Assembly (NCBI RefSeq): GCF_023701525.1
Contig: NZ_JAMQAW010000006.1
Coordinates: forward strand, 124,001 to 188,000
Direction: 5' to 3'
Source of the DNA: Streptomyces albipurpureus
Lineage (GTDB): Bacteria; Actinomycetota; Actinomycetes; Streptomycetales; Streptomycetaceae
DNA length: 64,000 bases
In this document: positions 36,657-45,865 of the stretch, one piece after another
Layout of the letters: each line of letters opens with the position of its first letter
How positions within the stretch are numbered: position 1 is the stretch's first letter
Translations under genes and position numbers: made by a program
Notes under the pieces: model-generated
Told to the model about the DNA's origin: nothing
Database searches by the model: none
Seen by the model: the letters and a program-made list of their open reading frames with translations, nothing else

Positions 36657-36679
36657 GTACCTACTTATAAGTCAGGTAC
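36657..36679. promoter_or_regulatory. Operator-like inverted repeat before the reductase
   Basis: GTACCT and AGGTAC flank an inner ACTTATAAGT, giving a 23-base nested palindrome (off by one base in the centre). The form GTAC..TACTT..AAGT..GTAC resembles sites of HxlR-type winged-helix repressors. It lies 36-58 bases upstream of the reductase ATG and overlaps a possible TATAAG -10 box. No hxlR gene is in the window. Confidence 0.6.
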
Positions 36680-36932
36680 CCACCAAAAGGTAAACATCCA
36701 GTTCAGGGATTTGCGGCGGCTACGCCCGACCGCTACTAGCCGCAGGGAAGATGAGTCCTTGGGAGGTGATCCGCTCTGCGCCGCTCACCCGCTCGGCGCG
36801 GTGGGCCGTCCCAGCGAGGTCAACACGGCCTTGACGCAGCCGACATGGAGGAGGTGTCCGGCCGATAAACACTCCCCAACCAGACCGTGCCCGATAGCTT
36901 CATCACCCGGCCCATGAGAACGGGGGTAGGCC

Positions 36933-39794
36933 GTGCCTATTGGTGATCGTGAACCACCACCGAAGTGCCCTGGTGGACACCTCGGAATGTCGACCGGCGC
37001 TGGCGTCGAAGTACAGAAGCGGCTGGAGGTCCTGATCCGGGACTTCCGCACCAGCGATCCGCCCATGCCCGTCGCCGTACTCCATGCGGAGGACAGCGCC
37101 GACGACGACCACATCGTCAATCTCGTCGAGGAGTTGCACCGAGGGCAGGACGCACACGGCACCCGATGTGCCGTTGCCCCCGCCCAACAGGAAGGTCCCA
37201 CCGAGGTGCGGCGGGCCGCGGCGCTGGTCCGCGATCTGGCCGACCCCAAGCGGTGGGACGGACAGCGTTCGGTCTATCGGCGCTATGCCTTTCCCCGGCT
37301 GCGGCTGGTGCGCGCCATCGAGGACGCCGTGGGGGAACTGGAGCCCGACTGGCCCCAGTCCGCGTCCGCCGCCTCGGGAAGCAGACCGGACCCCGCACAG
37401 CGGCTGCTGGACCAACTCGCCAAGCAGCGCTGGCGACCCAAGGACACCAGGCGCTGGAACCCCGGGCCCGCCCAGCTGGACATGGCCCACATCCTGCCGG
37501 CCAGTCTGGTCGCGGGACTCGCCGCCCTGCTCGCCCGAAGCCACTGGTCGGTGGCGCTGGCGTCCGGGGTGGGGTTCCTCCTACTTCTCGTCCTGCTGGA
37601 CAACGTACTACCGGGTCGGGCGCCGATCTTCCTGTGGCTGCGCAGGGAGAGCCGCTGGTTTATGACCACGACCTTCCTCAGGGCGGCGTCCCGGGGGCGT
37701 CCCACCGATGTCTCGCTGCTCCGTCCGGTCCGCTCCTGGAAAGCGATCGCGGCGCGCGCCTATGACGTGGCCGAGGCGCTCAAAGAGGGCGACGACTTCC
37801 AACTCCAACTCTATGTACTGGCCCTGTTCGAGGACCTCCGCGACAACCACCGGCGCTGGAGCTGGGATCTCCGCGGCCTCAAGCGGCATCGGCCGCCCAT
37901 GCTGTTCCTGCCCCACGCGGGCGCCGACAACGGTGGCGTCGAGCTGATCAAGGCGGTCAGCGATGTGCGCAGCCGCCGTAGCGAACTCGACCCACTGCTG
38001 ATCGTCGCCGCGGTACCGGGCTCCGAGTTGCACCGACTCCAGCGCAGTGTGGTCCAGGAGCCGGGTGGCACCCTGTGGATCTGGTACCAGGAATGGGCCC
38101 GCAACCTTCGCGCCGGGCAGTCGCCCAGCCGTGAACTGGCCGAACTGCCCTGGGTGTTGAAGGTCCCGCTGCCCAGTGCGCGCCTTGGGCCACTCGCCGA
38201 TGGGCAGCTGCCCTGTGTCCGGGCCAACACCCGGCCCACCACGGCCCGGGTCGTCTGGTCCCTGCACTCCCTGGTACTGGTGTTGCTGCTGATCGCCGCC
38301 GGCATCTGGGCGCGCGCCGACGACCTCCGTGACCAGTACTGCTCGGCATCCGTACTGACGGCCAACCGGGACACCGTACGCAAACCCGTACCGGACGAGC
38401 GAACCGAGTGCATAGGAGTGGCCACCGGTAGCGTTCGCTTCGCCAAGTGGCTGCCCGACGACGGGAAGGCGGTCACCAAGGACGGTGCCCCGTGGTCGGT
38501 GTCCTGGCTGGAGGACCGCATCGCCGACCAGAACCGAAAGATCCTCGACAAGCACGGCGACAAGTATGTGACCGTCATCTACGCGGGACCGCTCAGCTAC
38601 GACCCCGACAAGGGCTCCTCCCCCGTGAAGGGCATCGAGGAGCTGGCGGGTGTCTATCTGGCGCAGGCGGTCATCAATGACACCTATCCCATCAAGCTGA
38701 GGGTGCTGGTCGCCAACGGCGGTGTGGACCTGCGGCATCAACGGGACATGGCGGACACCATCGCCGCCTATGCCGCCGACGACCCCACCGTGGTCGGTGT
38801 GGTCGGCACCGGTCGCGATCTGAAGACAAGCCAGGAGACCAACAAGAAGTTGCTGGACGCGGGGCTACCGGTGGTCTCCGGAACCAACTCGGCCACCTAT
38901 CTGCCCCGTAAGTTCGCCAACTGGTTCAGTCTCGCCGCGCCCGATGAATGGCAGGTGCGCCAACTGGGTCTGCTGGCAGCGCAGTTGCGCAACCCCGGGG
39001 AGACACAGCGAGCGCTCGTACTGGCACGCGACACCAGCGATTCGGACGATCTCTACACCGATGAGCAGGCCAAGTACGGTCAGCAGATGCTGACTCAGCG
39101 CGGCTTCACCATGCTGCCCCAACGCCGCTATCTGGTGGAGGGCGGCAAGCCGGAACTGCGGGTGCACACGGAGAAGATCTGCCAGAGCTCCATGGTGCCG
39201 TCGGTGATCTACTTCGCCGGACGGGTCGAGGACATCGGCCCGCTGATGGCACTGCTCGGCACCGAACCGGAGTGCGCGCAGCGCAGTATCTCCATCCTCA
39301 CCGGGGACGACCTCTCCAAGGCCAAGTTCACCCAGGGCAAGGACGGGGTGGCTCCGAAGGTCACGCTCTACCACGCGGCGCTGGCCGAGCTGGAGAAGGC
39401 GGCATCGCTGACCGACTTCTACAAGGACGCGGGGGAATACCTCCAGGAGCAGGGGGAGAAGCAGCCTTCGCATGAGACGGGTGTCTTCTCCAGCGGTCAG
39501 ACGGCACTGAACCACGACGCCACTCGGGCGCTGTACTGGGCGGCGACGCACAACGGAGCCCCCCAGAGCCGCGCCGCGACCTGGGTGAACCTCCGCACGG
39601 TCAAGCTCAGCGGAATGGCCACGGGCACGATCGACTTCACCGGGGCGCCGCTGTACGGCGACCGCAGTGGACACAGTGTGGCGCTGAAGCAGGTACGGAG
39701 TTCGGCCGATGGGACGCCCCAGCTGCGGGTGCTCTGCAGCAGGGTCGCGGGGGACGCGACGCCGCTCACCCAGGAGGAGTGCCCGATCGACTGA
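36933..39794 (+). CDS. Membrane protein with periplasmic-binding-like domain
   Basis: A 953-residue multi-domain protein. Residues 1-186 are cytoplasmic with no Walker motif. Two TM segments follow at ~190-228, a second cytoplasmic region at ~230-436, a third TM at ~441-460 (SLVLVLLLIAAGIWA), and a large external domain at 461-953. The external part resembles a type 1 periplasmic-binding protein (Leu/Ile/Val or receptor-like): YVTVIYAGPLSYDP, AGVYLAQAVINDTYPIKLRVLVANGG, PTVVGVVGTGRDLKTS, PVVSGTNSATYLP. No permease genes lie nearby, so a receptor role is more likely than transport. GTG at 36933 follows GGGGGTAGG; ATG at 36987 is possible. Function unknown. Confidence 0.75.
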   Translation: MPIGDREPPPKCPGGHLGMSTGAGVEVQKRLEVLIRDFRTSDPPMPVAVLHAEDSADDDHIVNLVEELHRGQDAHGTRCAVAPAQQEGPTEVRRAAALVRDLADPKRWDGQRSVYRRYAFPRLRLVRAIEDAVGELEPDWPQSASAASGSRPDPAQRLLDQLAKQRWRPKDTRRWNPGPAQLDMAHILPASLVAGLAALLARSHWSVALASGVGFLLLLVLLDNVLPGRAPIFLWLRRESRWFMTTTFLRAASRGRPTDVSLLRPVRSWKAIAARAYDVAEALKEGDDFQLQLYVLALFEDLRDNHRRWSWDLRGLKRHRPPMLFLPHAGADNGGVELIKAVSDVRSRRSELDPLLIVAAVPGSELHRLQRSVVQEPGGTLWIWYQEWARNLRAGQSPSRELAELPWVLKVPLPSARLGPLADGQLPCVRANTRPTTARVVWSLHSLVLVLLLIAAGIWARADDLRDQYCSASVLTANRDTVRKPVPDERTECIGVATGSVRFAKWLPDDGKAVTKDGAPWSVSWLEDRIADQNRKILDKHGDKYVTVIYAGPLSYDPDKGSSPVKGIEELAGVYLAQAVINDTYPIKLRVLVANGGVDLRHQRDMADTIAAYAADDPTVVGVVGTGRDLKTSQETNKKLLDAGLPVVSGTNSATYLPRKFANWFSLAAPDEWQVRQLGLLAAQLRNPGETQRALVLARDTSDSDDLYTDEQAKYGQQMLTQRGFTMLPQRRYLVEGGKPELRVHTEKICQSSMVPSVIYFAGRVEDIGPLMALLGTEPECAQRSISILTGDDLSKAKFTQGKDGVAPKVTLYHAALAELEKAASLTDFYKDAGEYLQEQGEKQPSHETGVFSSGQTALNHDATRALYWAATHNGAPQSRAATWVNLRTVKLSGMATGTIDFTGAPLYGDRSGHSVALKQVRSSADGTPQLRVLCSRVAGDATPLTQEECPID

Positions 39795-39839
39795 CCTGAT
39801 GGAAGAGGTGGATCCTTCCGCTCCGTGACGAGCGGAGTG

Positions 39840-39879
39840 ACGGCCCTGCCGTAGCCCTCGCGGGCTGCGTCGGGGCCGT
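39840..39879 (+). terminator. Hairpin after the 953-residue gene
   Basis: ACGGCCC pairs with GGGCCGT, and AGCCC/GGGCT pairs inside. It lies 46 bases beyond the stop. Confidence 0.6.
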
Positions 39880-40005
39880 CCGTATGCCTCAGGTGCCGGA
39901 CGTGTCGGGGGCTCCTTGCCGCACCGGCCATCGACTCGCCGAAGGCACCCGCCCGTGCTCCTACCGTCCGTGCGTCGGTACCACGGCGGGCCCCAGCGAA
40001 TGGAC

Positions 40006-40049
40006 CACGGCCCGCCCTTCACCGTGGGGGAGATGAAGGACGGGCCGTG
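40006..40049. terminator. Hairpin between convergent genes, on dctA side
   Basis: CACGGCCCG-c-CCTTC pairs with GAAGG-a-CGGGCCGTG, a 14-bp stem with one mismatch and a 14-base loop. It lies ~100 bases beyond the dctA stop on the opposite strand. Confidence 0.65.
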
Positions 40050-40147
40050 CGGGGGGCTTCACCATCAAGCGTCTGCCCCGCATTCCCGGGTTCAATCAGA
40101 CCAACTGCGCTGACTTTGGCGGTAGTTCAGTGCCACTGAAGGGCGTT

Positions 40148-41539
40148 TCAGACCTTTGCCGGGGCTTCGTCCACCCGTGGCTGAGGTACGGACGGGTCCT
40201 TGCGCAGGTCCGCATCGGGAGCCGCCGCCGGCCCGCCGTGGCCATCGTCGAGCAGGGTCTGCTCATCGAAGGGAATCCGTCCGGCGAGCACCTCGTCCAC
40301 CCGCGCCCGGTCGATCTCCTTGGTCCAGGTCCCGACCAGCACGGTGGCCACGGCGTTGCCGGCGAAGTTCGTCAGCGCGCGCGCCTCACTCATAAAGCGG
40401 TCGATGCCCACGATCAGGCCCACTCCGTCGACCAGTTCGGGTCGGTGGGACTGGAGGCCACCGGCGAGTGTCGCAAGACCGGCGCCGGTGACTCCCGCCG
40501 CACCCTTCGAGGCGATCACCATGAAGACCAGAAGGGAGATCTGCTCGGACGCCGTCAGCGGGTCGCCCATCGCGTTGGCGATGAAGAGCGAGGCCATCGT
40601 CAGATAGATCGCGGTGCCGTCGAGGTTGAAGGAGTAGCCCGTCGGGACGGTGATACCGACCACCGGCTTGCTGACCCCCATGTGTTCCATCTTGGCGATC
40701 AGACGCGGCAGCGCCGACTCCGACGACGAGGTGGAGAGGATCAGCAGGAACTCGCGCCCCAGATACTTCAGCAGCGAGAACAGGCTGACGCCCGAGACCA
40801 TCTTCAGCAGCGCGCCCAGCACCACGAAGACAAACAGCGCACAGGTGACATAGAAGCCGATCATGATCACGGCCAGGGACTTCAGCGCATCGAGTCCGGT
40901 CTCCCCCACCACCGCCGCGATCGCTCCGAACGCGCCTACCGGAGCCGCCCACATGATCATGGCCAGGATGCGGAACACCAGTCGCTGGATATGTCCGATG
41001 CCCCGCAGCACCGGCTCCCCGGCCGCGCCCATCGCCTGGAGCGCGAAGCCGGCCAGTAGGGCGATCAGCAGGGTCTGTAGCACTTCGCCCTCGGTGAAGG
41101 CCGAGACCAGGGTGGTGGGGATGATACCCAGCAGGAACTCGGCGGTGGACTCCCCTCCCGCGCCTTCGGCTGCCTTCCCGCCCGCCTCCCGGGTGGCCTC
41201 GGTCAACTGCAACCCGGAGCCGGGCTCCAGCAGGTTGCCGACCACCAGACCGATGGCGAGCGCCACGGTCGACATCACGATGAAGTACCCGAGCGCCAGG
41301 CCGCCGACCGCGCCCACCTTGGCCGCCTTGCGGACCGACCCGATGCCCAGCACGATCGTGCAGAAGATGACCGGCGAGATCATCATCTTGATGAGGTTCA
41401 CGAACCCCGTGCCGATCGGCTTCAGTTCAACGGCTACTCCGGGGGCCGCGAAGCCCACGGTCACACCGAGTACCACCGCCGCGATGACGGCGATGTACAG
41501 ATAGTGCGTACGGTCCCGCCTGCCGGTCGCTGCTGCCAC
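40148..41539 (-). CDS. dctA: C4-dicarboxylate:cation symporter
   Basis: A 463-residue transporter of the DAACS (GltP/DctA) family that imports succinate, fumarate or malate with H+ or Na+. About eight TM helices and two re-entrant loops are expected. Family marks are FVNLIKMMISPVIFCTIVLGIGSV, the serine-rich tip STSSSESALPRLI, GYSFNLDGTAIYL and GIDRFMSEARALTNFAGNAVATVLV. GTG at 41539 follows AAGGAGG; upstream in-frame codons lack family resemblance. A citrate/dicarboxylate-type sensor kinase pair is divergently transcribed, so it is probably the regulator of this gene, which supports dicarboxylate over glutamate as substrate. Confidence 0.93.
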   Translation of the reverse strand: MAAATGRRDRTHYLYIAVIAAVVLGVTVGFAAPGVAVELKPIGTGFVNLIKMMISPVIFCTIVLGIGSVRKAAKVGAVGGLALGYFIVMSTVALAIGLVVGNLLEPGSGLQLTEATREAGGKAAEGAGGESTAEFLLGIIPTTLVSAFTEGEVLQTLLIALLAGFALQAMGAAGEPVLRGIGHIQRLVFRILAMIMWAAPVGAFGAIAAVVGETGLDALKSLAVIMIGFYVTCALFVFVVLGALLKMVSGVSLFSLLKYLGREFLLILSTSSSESALPRLIAKMEHMGVSKPVVGITVPTGYSFNLDGTAIYLTMASLFIANAMGDPLTASEQISLLVFMVIASKGAAGVTGAGLATLAGGLQSHRPELVDGVGLIVGIDRFMSEARALTNFAGNAVATVLVGTWTKEIDRARVDEVLAGRIPFDEQTLLDDGHGGPAAAPDADLRKDPSVPQPRVDEAPAKV

Positions 41540-41831
41540 GGGGTTCCTCCTTCGGGCCGTGGGTGCCGTGCGCCCCGCACGGATCTCCGCGACTATCCAC
41601 CAGGCTGTGACCCGGGTCACCGTTACGTGCTTTTCGTTCACACGAAACCCGAAACGGCATCCCGCCATCGCGTCGGGCCGTTCGATCCCACGGGTCTCAT
41701 CCCGGCCCGCTCCGCGACTTCCTGGCGCTCTCCCACCCCATGGGGCCGGCGTTCTCCGCCACCCTCACTCGAACACCGACGCGATCCGGCGGCGTACTGA
41801 CAACACTCCGGCGCCGTGCAAACTTGGGCCC

Positions 41832-43511
41832 ATGCGCCTACCCCGCCCCCGCAGCCTTGCGGGACAGCTCTTCGCGATGCAGGTCGTCCTGGTCGCCGTC
41901 ATCGTGGCGGGGTGCGCCCTCTTCGCCTATCTCACCGATCGCAGCCAGGCCGAGGAGACCGCACGCCTCCAGTCGACGGCGACCGCGACCGCCGTCGCCC
42001 GCTCGCCCTGGGTGATCGCGGCGACCCGTACGGACAACCCGACCAAGACCCTCCAGCCCTACACGGAGGAGCTGCGGCAGATCGCCGGGGTCAACTTCGT
42101 CGTCATCATGGCCCCCGACGGCACCCGCTGGACCCACCCCGAAACCAAGGAAATCGGCCGAAAGTACCTAGGGCATATCGATCGGCCACTCCAGGGGGAG
42201 ATATTCAGCGAGATGCATCTCGGCGTCCTCGGCCCCTCCGTTCGCACCGTGGTCCCCGTCTATGACAACGGCAGGATCACCGGGCTGGTCAGCGCCGGCA
42301 TCACCATCCACCGGATCAGCGAGCAGGTACGCGAGCAGGTAGCCGGACTGCTGCTGGTGGCGGGCGGCGCGCTGGCCCTGGGCGGGGTGGGCACCTATGT
42401 CATCAACGCTCGGCTACGGCGCCACACACACGGAATGAACGCGGCCGAGCTCAGTCGACTGCACGACTACCACGAGGCAGCGCTCCACGCGGTACGCGAG
42501 GGCCTGCTGATGCTCGACGGGCAGCGCAGAATCGCCCTCGTCAACGACGGGGCCCGGGAGCTGCTGGGGCTACCGGCGGACGCGGTGGGCAGGTCCATCG
42601 CCCGACTGGGCCTACCGGCTCCCCTCACCGGGGCGCTCCTGGCCTCCGAGCCACGGGTCGACGAGGTCCATCTGACCGTCGACCGCGTCATCGTGGTGAA
42701 CACCAGCCCGGTCGTCGGCGGGGAGCAGCGCGGCACCATGGTCACCCTGCGGGACCACACCGAACTCCAGTCGCTGTCAGGCGAGTTGGACTCCGAGCGC
42801 GGTTTCAGTCAGGCGCTGCGCTCCCAGGCCCATGAGGCGGCGAACCGGCTCCATACGGTGGTCTCGCTGATCGAACTGGGGCGTACCGAGCAGGCGCTCG
42901 CCTTCGCCACGGCCGAGTTGGAGTTGGCGCAGGTGCTCACCGACCAGGTGGTGGGCGCGGTGGGTGAGCCGGTGCTCGCCGCACTGCTGTTGGGCAAGGC
43001 GGCGCAGGCCCACGAACGGGGAGTGGAGTTGGTGTTGGCACCCGACAGCCAGATCGACGACGGGGTACTGCCACCGTCGCTGCCGGCCCGCGACCTGGTG
43101 ACCATCCTCGGCAATCTCATCGACAACGCGGTGGACGCGGCGTCCGGCGCCGCGGCGGACCGGGAGCTGGCGCGGTCGAGCACAGCGGCCGCACCGCGTA
43201 CCGCCCCGGACGAACCACCGGGCGCGCCCATGGTCGAAGGCTCCCGGGCGCGGGTCACGGTCACCGCCCTCGCCGACGAACGCGAACTGCTCATCCAGGT
43301 GTACGACACGGGTGCGGGTATCGCCCCCGAACGGGCGGACGATGTCTTTCGGCGCGGCTGGTCGACCCATGGCTCGGGACGCGGCCTCGGTCTCGCCCTG
43401 GTACAGCAGGCGGTACACCGAGGTGGCGGCAGTGTGGAACTGGACCAAGGCCCGGACGGCGGCGCCGAGTTCACCGTACGGCTCCCGCTCCACCAGGAGG
43501 TGTCCGCATGA
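41832..43511 (+). CDS. CitA/DcuS-type sensor histidine kinase
   Basis: A 559-residue kinase. TM1 (~15-35) and TM2 (~170-192) enclose an external PAS/CACHE-like domain (FVVIMAPDGTRWTHPETKEIGRKYLGH...) of the citrate/fumarate-sensing kind. A cytoplasmic PAS domain (EGLLMLDGQRRIALVNDGARELLG), a SpoOB-like phospho-acceptor helix with His in SQAHEAANRLHTVVSLIELG, and an HATPase domain (NLIDNAVDAA, GAGI, GRGLGLALV) follow. ATG at 41832 fits the family length. The stop overlaps the regulator ATG. It diverges from dctA by ~290 bases and likely switches it on when dicarboxylates are present. Confidence 0.92.
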   Translation: MRLPRPRSLAGQLFAMQVVLVAVIVAGCALFAYLTDRSQAEETARLQSTATATAVARSPWVIAATRTDNPTKTLQPYTEELRQIAGVNFVVIMAPDGTRWTHPETKEIGRKYLGHIDRPLQGEIFSEMHLGVLGPSVRTVVPVYDNGRITGLVSAGITIHRISEQVREQVAGLLLVAGGALALGGVGTYVINARLRRHTHGMNAAELSRLHDYHEAALHAVREGLLMLDGQRRIALVNDGARELLGLPADAVGRSIARLGLPAPLTGALLASEPRVDEVHLTVDRVIVVNTSPVVGGEQRGTMVTLRDHTELQSLSGELDSERGFSQALRSQAHEAANRLHTVVSLIELGRTEQALAFATAELELAQVLTDQVVGAVGEPVLAALLLGKAAQAHERGVELVLAPDSQIDDGVLPPSLPARDLVTILGNLIDNAVDAASGAAADRELARSSTAAAPRTAPDEPPGAPMVEGSRARVTVTALADERELLIQVYDTGAGIAPERADDVFRRGWSTHGSGRGLGLALVQQAVHRGGGSVELDQGPDGGAEFTVRLPLHQEVSA

Positions 43512-44206
43512 GCGCCCCAACCACCCCCGGCCCCATCCAGGTGCTGGTCGTCGAGGACGACCAGGTCGCGGCCGATGCCCATGCCCTCTACGTCGGACGT
43601 GTCCCGGGCTTCACCGTCGCCGGGATCGCCCACTCCCGTGCGGAGGCCGTCCGCGCCCTGGAGCGGACCCGGGTCGATCTGCTGCTGCTCGACCTCTATC
43701 TCCCCGACGGCCACGGTCTCCATCTCGTACGGTCGCTCCGTGCCGCTGGCCACTGCGCCGATGTCATCGCGGTCACCTCGGCCCGCGATCTGGCGATCGT
43801 GCGCGAGGGGGTCTCCCTGGGGGTGGTGCAGTACGTCCTCAAGCCCTTCACCTTCGCCACCCTGCGCGACCGTCTCGGCCGATACGCCGAGTTCCGCACC
43901 ACCGTCGGCGAAGCGAGCAGCCAGGATGAGATCGACGCGGCACTCGCCCCCCTGCGGCCGCCCCAGGGCGGCGCGTTGCCCAAGGGGTTGAGCGGACCGA
44001 CGCTGGACGCTGTCACCCGGGCGCTGCGGGATTCCGCCGTGGGGATGACGGCCTCGGAGGTGGGCGCGGCCGTCGGCATCGCCAGGATCACCGCTCGCCG
44101 CTATCTGGAACACCTGGTGAGGGACGAGCGGGCGGCACGCAGCCCCCAGTACGGCCAGATCGGCCGCCCCGAGCTCCAGTACCGCTGGCTCCGGGGGAAG
44201 CGCTGA
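43508..44206 (+). CDS. CitB/DcuR-type response regulator
   Basis: A 232-residue regulator: receiver domain with VVEDDQVAADAH, the phospho-acceptor Asp in LLLLDLYLPDGHGL and Lys in YVLKPF. The C-terminal helix-turn-helix (GMTASEVGAAVGIARITARRYLEHL) is the CitB type, different from OmpR or NarL outputs. Its ATG overlaps the kinase stop (ATGA). dctA is the natural target. Confidence 0.93.
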   Translation: MSAPTTPGPIQVLVVEDDQVAADAHALYVGRVPGFTVAGIAHSRAEAVRALERTRVDLLLLDLYLPDGHGLHLVRSLRAAGHCADVIAVTSARDLAIVREGVSLGVVQYVLKPFTFATLRDRLGRYAEFRTTVGEASSQDEIDAALAPLRPPQGGALPKGLSGPTLDAVTRALRDSAVGMTASEVGAAVGIARITARRYLEHLVRDERAARSPQYGQIGRPELQYRWLRGKR

Positions 44207-44343
44207 GCGCCCAACGCCTCCCGGCCAGCCCTGGCGCCCACCCGGCCCCTGGCTCCCGATCGAGAGGACACTCCCCGGACGCCCTGGGCGACTCGGTGGG
44301 CGTGCTGGATGGGGGATGCCGAATGCTGGATGCCTGAGAGTTG

Positions 44344-44395
44344 CCCCCTGAAGCACAGCGTCCCGCCCCATGGCGCGTCGCCGTGCTTCAGGGGG
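44344..44395. terminator. Bidirectional terminator before pfkA 3' end
   Basis: CCCCCTGAAGCAC and GTGCTTCAGGGGG form a perfect 13-bp stem with a 26-base GC-rich loop, placed between the convergent regulator and pfkA. Confidence 0.8.
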
Positions 44396-44427
44396 ACCAG
44401 AGCATGCCCGCTGCCCCCGTACGGTCC

Positions 44428-45453
44428 TCAGAACACCGACTCGGCCTCGTACATCCGATCCAGCGGGACCGTCTTCAGTTGTGTCACCGCATCCGCCAGC
44501 GGTGCCATCACCACATCCGTGCCCCGCAGGGAGGTCATCCTGCCGAAGTCGCCCCGGTGGGCTGCCTCCACCGCGTGCCAGCCGAAGCGGGTGGCGAGGA
44601 CCCGGTCGTAGGCGGTGGGCACTCCACCGCGTTGGACATGGCCGAGGATGACCGGCTTGGCCTCCTTGCCGAGCCGGTACTCCAACTCCGACGCCAGCCG
44701 GTTGCCGATGCCCTCGAAGCGCTCGTGGCCGTACTGGTCGATCGCGCCCTTGCCGTACTCCATCGACCCCTCGGCGGGGTGGGCGCCCTCGGCGACGCAG
44801 ATGACGGCGAACTTCTTACCGCGGGAGAACCGCTCCTCGATCATCTTCACCAGGTCATCGACCTCGAAGGGCCGCTCCGGCAGACAGATTCCGTGCGCGC
44901 CACCGGCCATACCGGACTCCAGGGCGATCCATCCCGCGTGGCGCCCCATCACCTCGACGACCATCACCCGCTGATGTGACTCGGCGGTGGTCTTCAGACG
45001 GTCGATCGCTTCGGTGGCGACCGTGACCGCGGTGTCGAAGCCGAAGGTGCGATCGGTGGCGGAGATATCGTTGTCGATCGTCTTCGGTACACCCACCACG
45101 GGCATCCCGGCGTCGGCGAGCATCCGGGACGCGGTGAGCGTGCCCTCGCCGCCGATCGGGATCAGTACGTCTATGCCGTAACGGCGTTGCAGCTCACCGC
45201 AGTTCTCGGCGGCCTCACGCAGTCGTGAGCGCTCCAGCCGGGCCGAGCCGAGGATGGTGCCGCCCCGCGCGAGGATGCCGCTGACGGCATTGAGGTCGAG
45301 CGGACGGTAGTGACCGTCCAGCAGGCCCTTGAAGCCGTCCTCAAAACCGATGACCTCGTCTCCATGGCCGGTAAGGGCCCGGTGCACGACTGACCGGATC
45401 ACAGCGTTCAGTCCGGGGCAATCGCCCCCTGCGGTGAGAACTCCGATGCGCAT
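44428..45453 (-). CDS. pfkA: 6-phosphofructokinase
   Basis: A 341-residue group III PFK that commits fructose 6-phosphate to glycolysis. Motifs: TAGGDCPGLNAVIR, GGEGTLTASRM, PKTIDNDISATD with the catalytic Asp, MGRHAGWIAL and LGHVQRGGVPTAYDR. Gly in GGEGT, where PPi-using enzymes carry Asp, favours ATP as donor. ATG at 45453 follows AGGAGA. It is divergent from pta-ackA, with pyk beyond, so upper and lower glycolysis and overflow acetate genes are grouped. As I recall, S. coelicolor has three PFK genes; this is the copy in the acetate/pyruvate kinase neighbourhood. Confidence 0.95.
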   Translation of the reverse strand: MRIGVLTAGGDCPGLNAVIRSVVHRALTGHGDEVIGFEDGFKGLLDGHYRPLDLNAVSGILARGGTILGSARLERSRLREAAENCGELQRRYGIDVLIPIGGEGTLTASRMLADAGMPVVGVPKTIDNDISATDRTFGFDTAVTVATEAIDRLKTTAESHQRVMVVEVMGRHAGWIALESGMAGGAHGICLPERPFEVDDLVKMIEERFSRGKKFAVICVAEGAHPAEGSMEYGKGAIDQYGHERFEGIGNRLASELEYRLGKEAKPVILGHVQRGGVPTAYDRVLATRFGWHAVEAAHRGDFGRMTSLRGTDVVMAPLADAVTQLKTVPLDRMYEAESVF

Positions 45454-45693
45454 CGTGCTGTGTCTCCTGCTCGTCAGTAGTACAGGTGATCCAAGAGTTA
45501 ATTGTTTCATGTGCCGGCCGCCGCCGCCTTCCATTGTCCGAGTCCGCCGGAGTCCGCCGCGCCCACTCCCCGGACCGGCGAAAACGCCCGAACGGCGGCC
45601 CCGAGGGCCATGGCGAGCCCCATCGGAGCCCGCCCCTGAGCCCTGCCGCCTGGGCATCTCCGCTGCGACTTCCCCAGAACCGACCCGGCAGGC

Positions 45694-45722
45694 GTATTAG
45701 CTACCCGCAGAGGTATTGTCAA
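45694..45722 (-). promoter_or_regulatory. Probable pfkA promoter
   Basis: On the minus strand TTGACA (45722-45717), a 17-base spacer and TAATAC (45699-45694) form a good housekeeping promoter. The start would be near 45687, leaving a ~230-base leader before pfkA. Confidence 0.55.
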
Positions 45723-45728
45723 GAGGGA

Positions 45729-45753
45729 AAAGCCGCCCTCCAGCGGTTTTTTT
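45729..45753 (+). terminator. Plus-strand intrinsic terminator upstream of pta
   Basis: AAAGCCGC-cctcca-GCGGTTTT forms an 8-bp stem with one G-T pair and runs into seven T (45747-45753). No plus-strand gene precedes it, so it must end a short leader or a small RNA. It lies 113 bases before the pta start and next to the pfkA promoter. Confidence 0.65.
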
Positions 45754-45865
45754 GTACGGGCTTTTGTACGAGTTGGCACAGGGGCATCCGTACGGAAAAC
45801 GCCGTCGGAGGGCACGGAGACATGGGCCGGCACGGGCATGAGCAGTTACGGACGGGAGAGCACGC

